Origin: a virus
Length of the DNA stretch: 64,000 bases
IMG/VR virus record: IMGVR_UViG_3300020442_000006
Span: 1 to 64,000 of that record
Direction: 5' to 3' (one strand)
A model generated the notes under the pieces. The model was given only the letters and a program-made list of their open reading frames with translations, was not told where the DNA came from and did no database searches. Positions 62,947-64,000 of the stretch are shown piece after piece; the stretch's first letter is position 1; each line of letters opens with the position of its first letter. Both the position numbers and the translations under genes were made by a program.

Positions 62947-63123
62947 CTATGCAGTTTGTAGTTCTTCTAATAGTGAATCGAGTTCCTCAGCACAACAACC
63001 ACATCGCCATCCTTGAATCTCGTCACCATAGTATGCATAACGATTGACATACCTACCAGTTCCAAATTTACAAGACTGGTCGCAGTCAACACAAATTTCT
63101 TGCCCAAATATGTCTCTTATCAT
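62947..63123 (-). CDS. Cys-rich putative zinc-binding protein, 58 aa
   Basis: The start at 63123 (ATGA overlap with the 52-aa gene) is preferred over an ATG at 63165 that would overlap by 46 bp. ICVDCDQSCKFG supplies three Cys and WRCGCCAEEL three more, so two CxxC-type knuckles could hold one zinc, as in small phage zinc ribbons. Function unknown. Confidence 0.7.
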   Translation of the reverse strand: MIRDIFGQEICVDCDQSCKFGTGRYVNRYAYYGDEIQGWRCGCCAEELDSLLEELQTA

Positions 63124-63278
63124 TGGCACATATCCTCGAATCTCTCGCGAGCAATATATTCGCAATGCTCTTGTAATGCTTCGGGGGTGAACATTTTATC
63201 CATCCCAGTTTTTTCCATTAGTTCCATTTCTTCTTCGAAGAATGTTTCTAACATATCTGCGTGATGTGCTACTGACAT
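63120..63278 (-). CDS. 52-aa hypothetical protein
   Basis: MSVAHHADMLETFFEEEMEL, then MEKTGMDKMFTPEALQEHCE. Helical, acidic, Met-rich. The ATG directly follows the previous stop (TAAATG). Family not recognised. Confidence 0.68.
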   Translation of the reverse strand: MSVAHHADMLETFFEEEMELMEKTGMDKMFTPEALQEHCEYIARERFEDMCQ

Positions 63279-63413
63279 TTACACTTCCTCCCAGTAAACT
63301 GTGTCTACTTTCTTGTAAAGATCAGCAACTTTACATCCCTTCCTTCTAGCAACTTGTCTTGCTATCATTGCTTCCCATCTTAGGAAACTTTCATAACGTT
63401 GTTTGTTTGTCAT
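63279..63413 (-). CDS. 44-aa basic microprotein
   Basis: MTNKQRYESFLRWEAMIARQ, then VARRKGCKVADLYKKVDTVY and WEEV. It has the helix-turn-helix-like look of a small DNA-binding peptide, but too short to assign. First gene of the unit driven by module H. No Shine-Dalgarno. Confidence 0.66.
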   Translation of the reverse strand: MTNKQRYESFLRWEAMIARQVARRKGCKVADLYKKVDTVYWEEV

Positions 63414-63440
63414 TTAAGTTTGTTGTTTGTTTATATTATT

Positions 63441-63499
63441 ATTATAGTAAATGTGTGGTTAGTATGGTGTTATGATGTGACACTTATTTAACTGTCACC
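63441..63499 (-). promoter_or_regulatory. Palindrome/TATAAT promoter module H
   Basis: TATAAT at 63441-63446; 29-bp gap; palindrome at 63476-63499 (TGTGACACT, N6, ACTGTCACC). The stop codon of the 79-aa gene lies within the central N6 (63488-63490). Confidence 0.75.
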
Positions 63500-63727
63500 T
63501 GTCCAGTCCATAAATATCCACTCATATGTACCATCTTCGGGGTCACGTCCATTAACTACGAACTCCTTAAAAATTGCGTCAGCATCCTCAAAACGATTGC
63601 TATCAATGTGACTAGTAACCATTTTCATATAATGCTCACCGAGGTGATCGATTGACTGTTGCATTTCGTTAGTAAAATCGCCGTGGTCGTGATACTCGTG
63701 GATTTCTCTAGAGAATTCTTGTTCCAT
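63488..63727 (-). CDS. Hypothetical protein, 79 aa
   Basis: MEQEFSREIHEYHDHGDFTN, a helical middle, then DADAIFKEFVVNGRDPEDGT and YEWIFMDWTGDS. It overlaps the upstream partial gene by 20 bp; the last four codons are part of palindrome H. Family not recognised. Confidence 0.7.
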   Translation of the reverse strand: MEQEFSREIHEYHDHGDFTNEMQQSIDHLGEHYMKMVTSHIDSNRFEDADAIFKEFVVNGRDPEDGTYEWIFMDWTGDS

Positions 63728-64000
63728 AGGTTTGGATTGCTTTGTTTGGGATTGTGTAACCTAGACGTGGGTCTTTTCTAACAGTATTAGAGTGAAATTG
63801 CTTCTTTAGACTAGGTAGCAGCAATTTAAGTACGTCATCGCCTGACATTTGCCAGACTTCAACAACTTGACCATTATGGTATCGTGCAAAGAAGTGATCT
63901 TTGTACTTACCAATTTTTTCTTCCTTCAGATACTTAACTTGATCTTCCCAAGTATCTTGAACTGAAATACCGTTGTATGTAGCGGTTAATTTCTTACCTA
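63708..64000 (-). CDS. Hypothetical protein, C-terminal fragment (starts outside the window)
   Basis: The last 96 codons of an open frame with no start in the window: GKKLTATYNGISVQDTWEDQ, IGKYKDHFFARYHNGQVVEV, DDVLKLLLPSLKKQF, then TVRKDPRLGYTIPNKAIQTY. Well-structured alpha/beta sequence, clearly coding. I do not recognise the family. Confidence 0.68.
   Translation of the reverse strand, partial: GKKLTATYNGISVQDTWEDQVKYLKEEKIGKYKDHFFARYHNGQVVEVWQMSGDDVLKLLLPSLKKQFHSNTVRKDPRLGYTIPNKAIQTYGTRIL

Noticed and set aside
63124-63165. Longer start of the Cys-rich protein at 63165
   Set aside because: It would overlap the 52-aa gene by 46 bp; the ATG at 63123 forms a standard ATGA junction.
59454-63499. 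The eight palindromes read as intrinsic terminators
   Set aside because: None is followed by a T-run, several stems are interrupted by mismatches, some lie inside coding sequence, and the constant distance to TATAAT fits an operator better.
1-64000. tRNA genes, CRISPR arrays, insertion sequences, attachment sites
   Set aside because: No cloverleaf-like sequences, spaced direct repeats, transposase genes or terminal repeats were noticed; a tRNA or HMM scan would be needed to exclude them fully.

Overview
The window looks like part of the genome of a large T4-like myovirus that infects marine cyanobacteria (Prochlorococcus/Synechococcus), a 'cyanomyovirus'. The evidence is a T4-ordered structural module (gp25, gp6, gp7-like, gp8, gp10-like, gp13, gp14, gp15, gp16) together with host-type photosynthesis and carbon genes (plastocyanin petE, plastoquinol terminal oxidase PTOX, and the start of 6-phosphogluconate dehydrogenase gnd). 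Every gene I can support is on the minus strand, so transcription runs from high to low coordinates. Gene packing is very tight, with many ATGA, TAATG or GTGA stop/start overlaps. No tRNA, rRNA, CRISPR array or insertion sequence was seen.

Layout in transcription order. (1) 64.0-59.05 kb: about 24 very small genes of unknown function in short operons. Eight of these operons start at one stereotyped regulatory module: a 24-bp imperfect palindrome, a fixed 29-30 bp gap, a TATAAT box and a 22-31 nt leader, with no recognisable -35 box. (2) 59.06-57.3 kb: a consensus sigma70 promoter overlapping an intrinsic terminator, a small NUMOD4/HNH endonuclease, a second sigma70 promoter, three microproteins, an NlpC/P60-type peptidase and an AbrB/MazE-like small protein. 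(3) 57.3-50.3 kb: two small hypotheticals, a 2OG-Fe(II) oxygenase, an HNH endonuclease, a coiled-coil protein, a 1143-aa structural protein, a PAAR-like spike tip, three microproteins and gp25. (4) 50.3-12.7 kb: baseplate and tail proteins, namely gp6, a giant 6918-aa protein in the gp7 position that keeps gp7-like segments, YHYH/cupredoxin/Ig and gp10-like/cupredoxin proteins, gp8, a 2403-aa DUF4815-type protein and two coiled-coil proteins ending at a clear terminator. (5) 12.6-3.8 kb: a 1967-aa fibre-like protein and the neck/terminase genes gp13-gp14-gp15-gp16. (6) 3.8-0 kb: a structural protein and two lysine-rich proteins with capsid-targeting-like segments. These are followed by a promoter and an accessory operon (84-aa protein, petE, 113-aa membrane protein, 60-aa protein, PTOX, gnd). 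This corresponds to the hyperplastic accessory region known between g15 and g18 of cyanomyoviruses; gp17 is not adjacent to gp16 here.

How it fits together: late genes carry T4-type late promoter octamers (NATAAATA, read by gp55-type late sigma factors), while the small-gene region carries the palindrome/TATAAT modules and so probably uses a separate, activator-dependent promoter class. The petE-PTOX-gnd operon would redirect host photosynthetic electron flow and NADPH production during infection. The strongest candidates for something undescribed are the fixed-spacing palindrome promoter family, the enormous gp7-like protein, and the cupredoxin-type copper sites at or near the ends of tail proteins.
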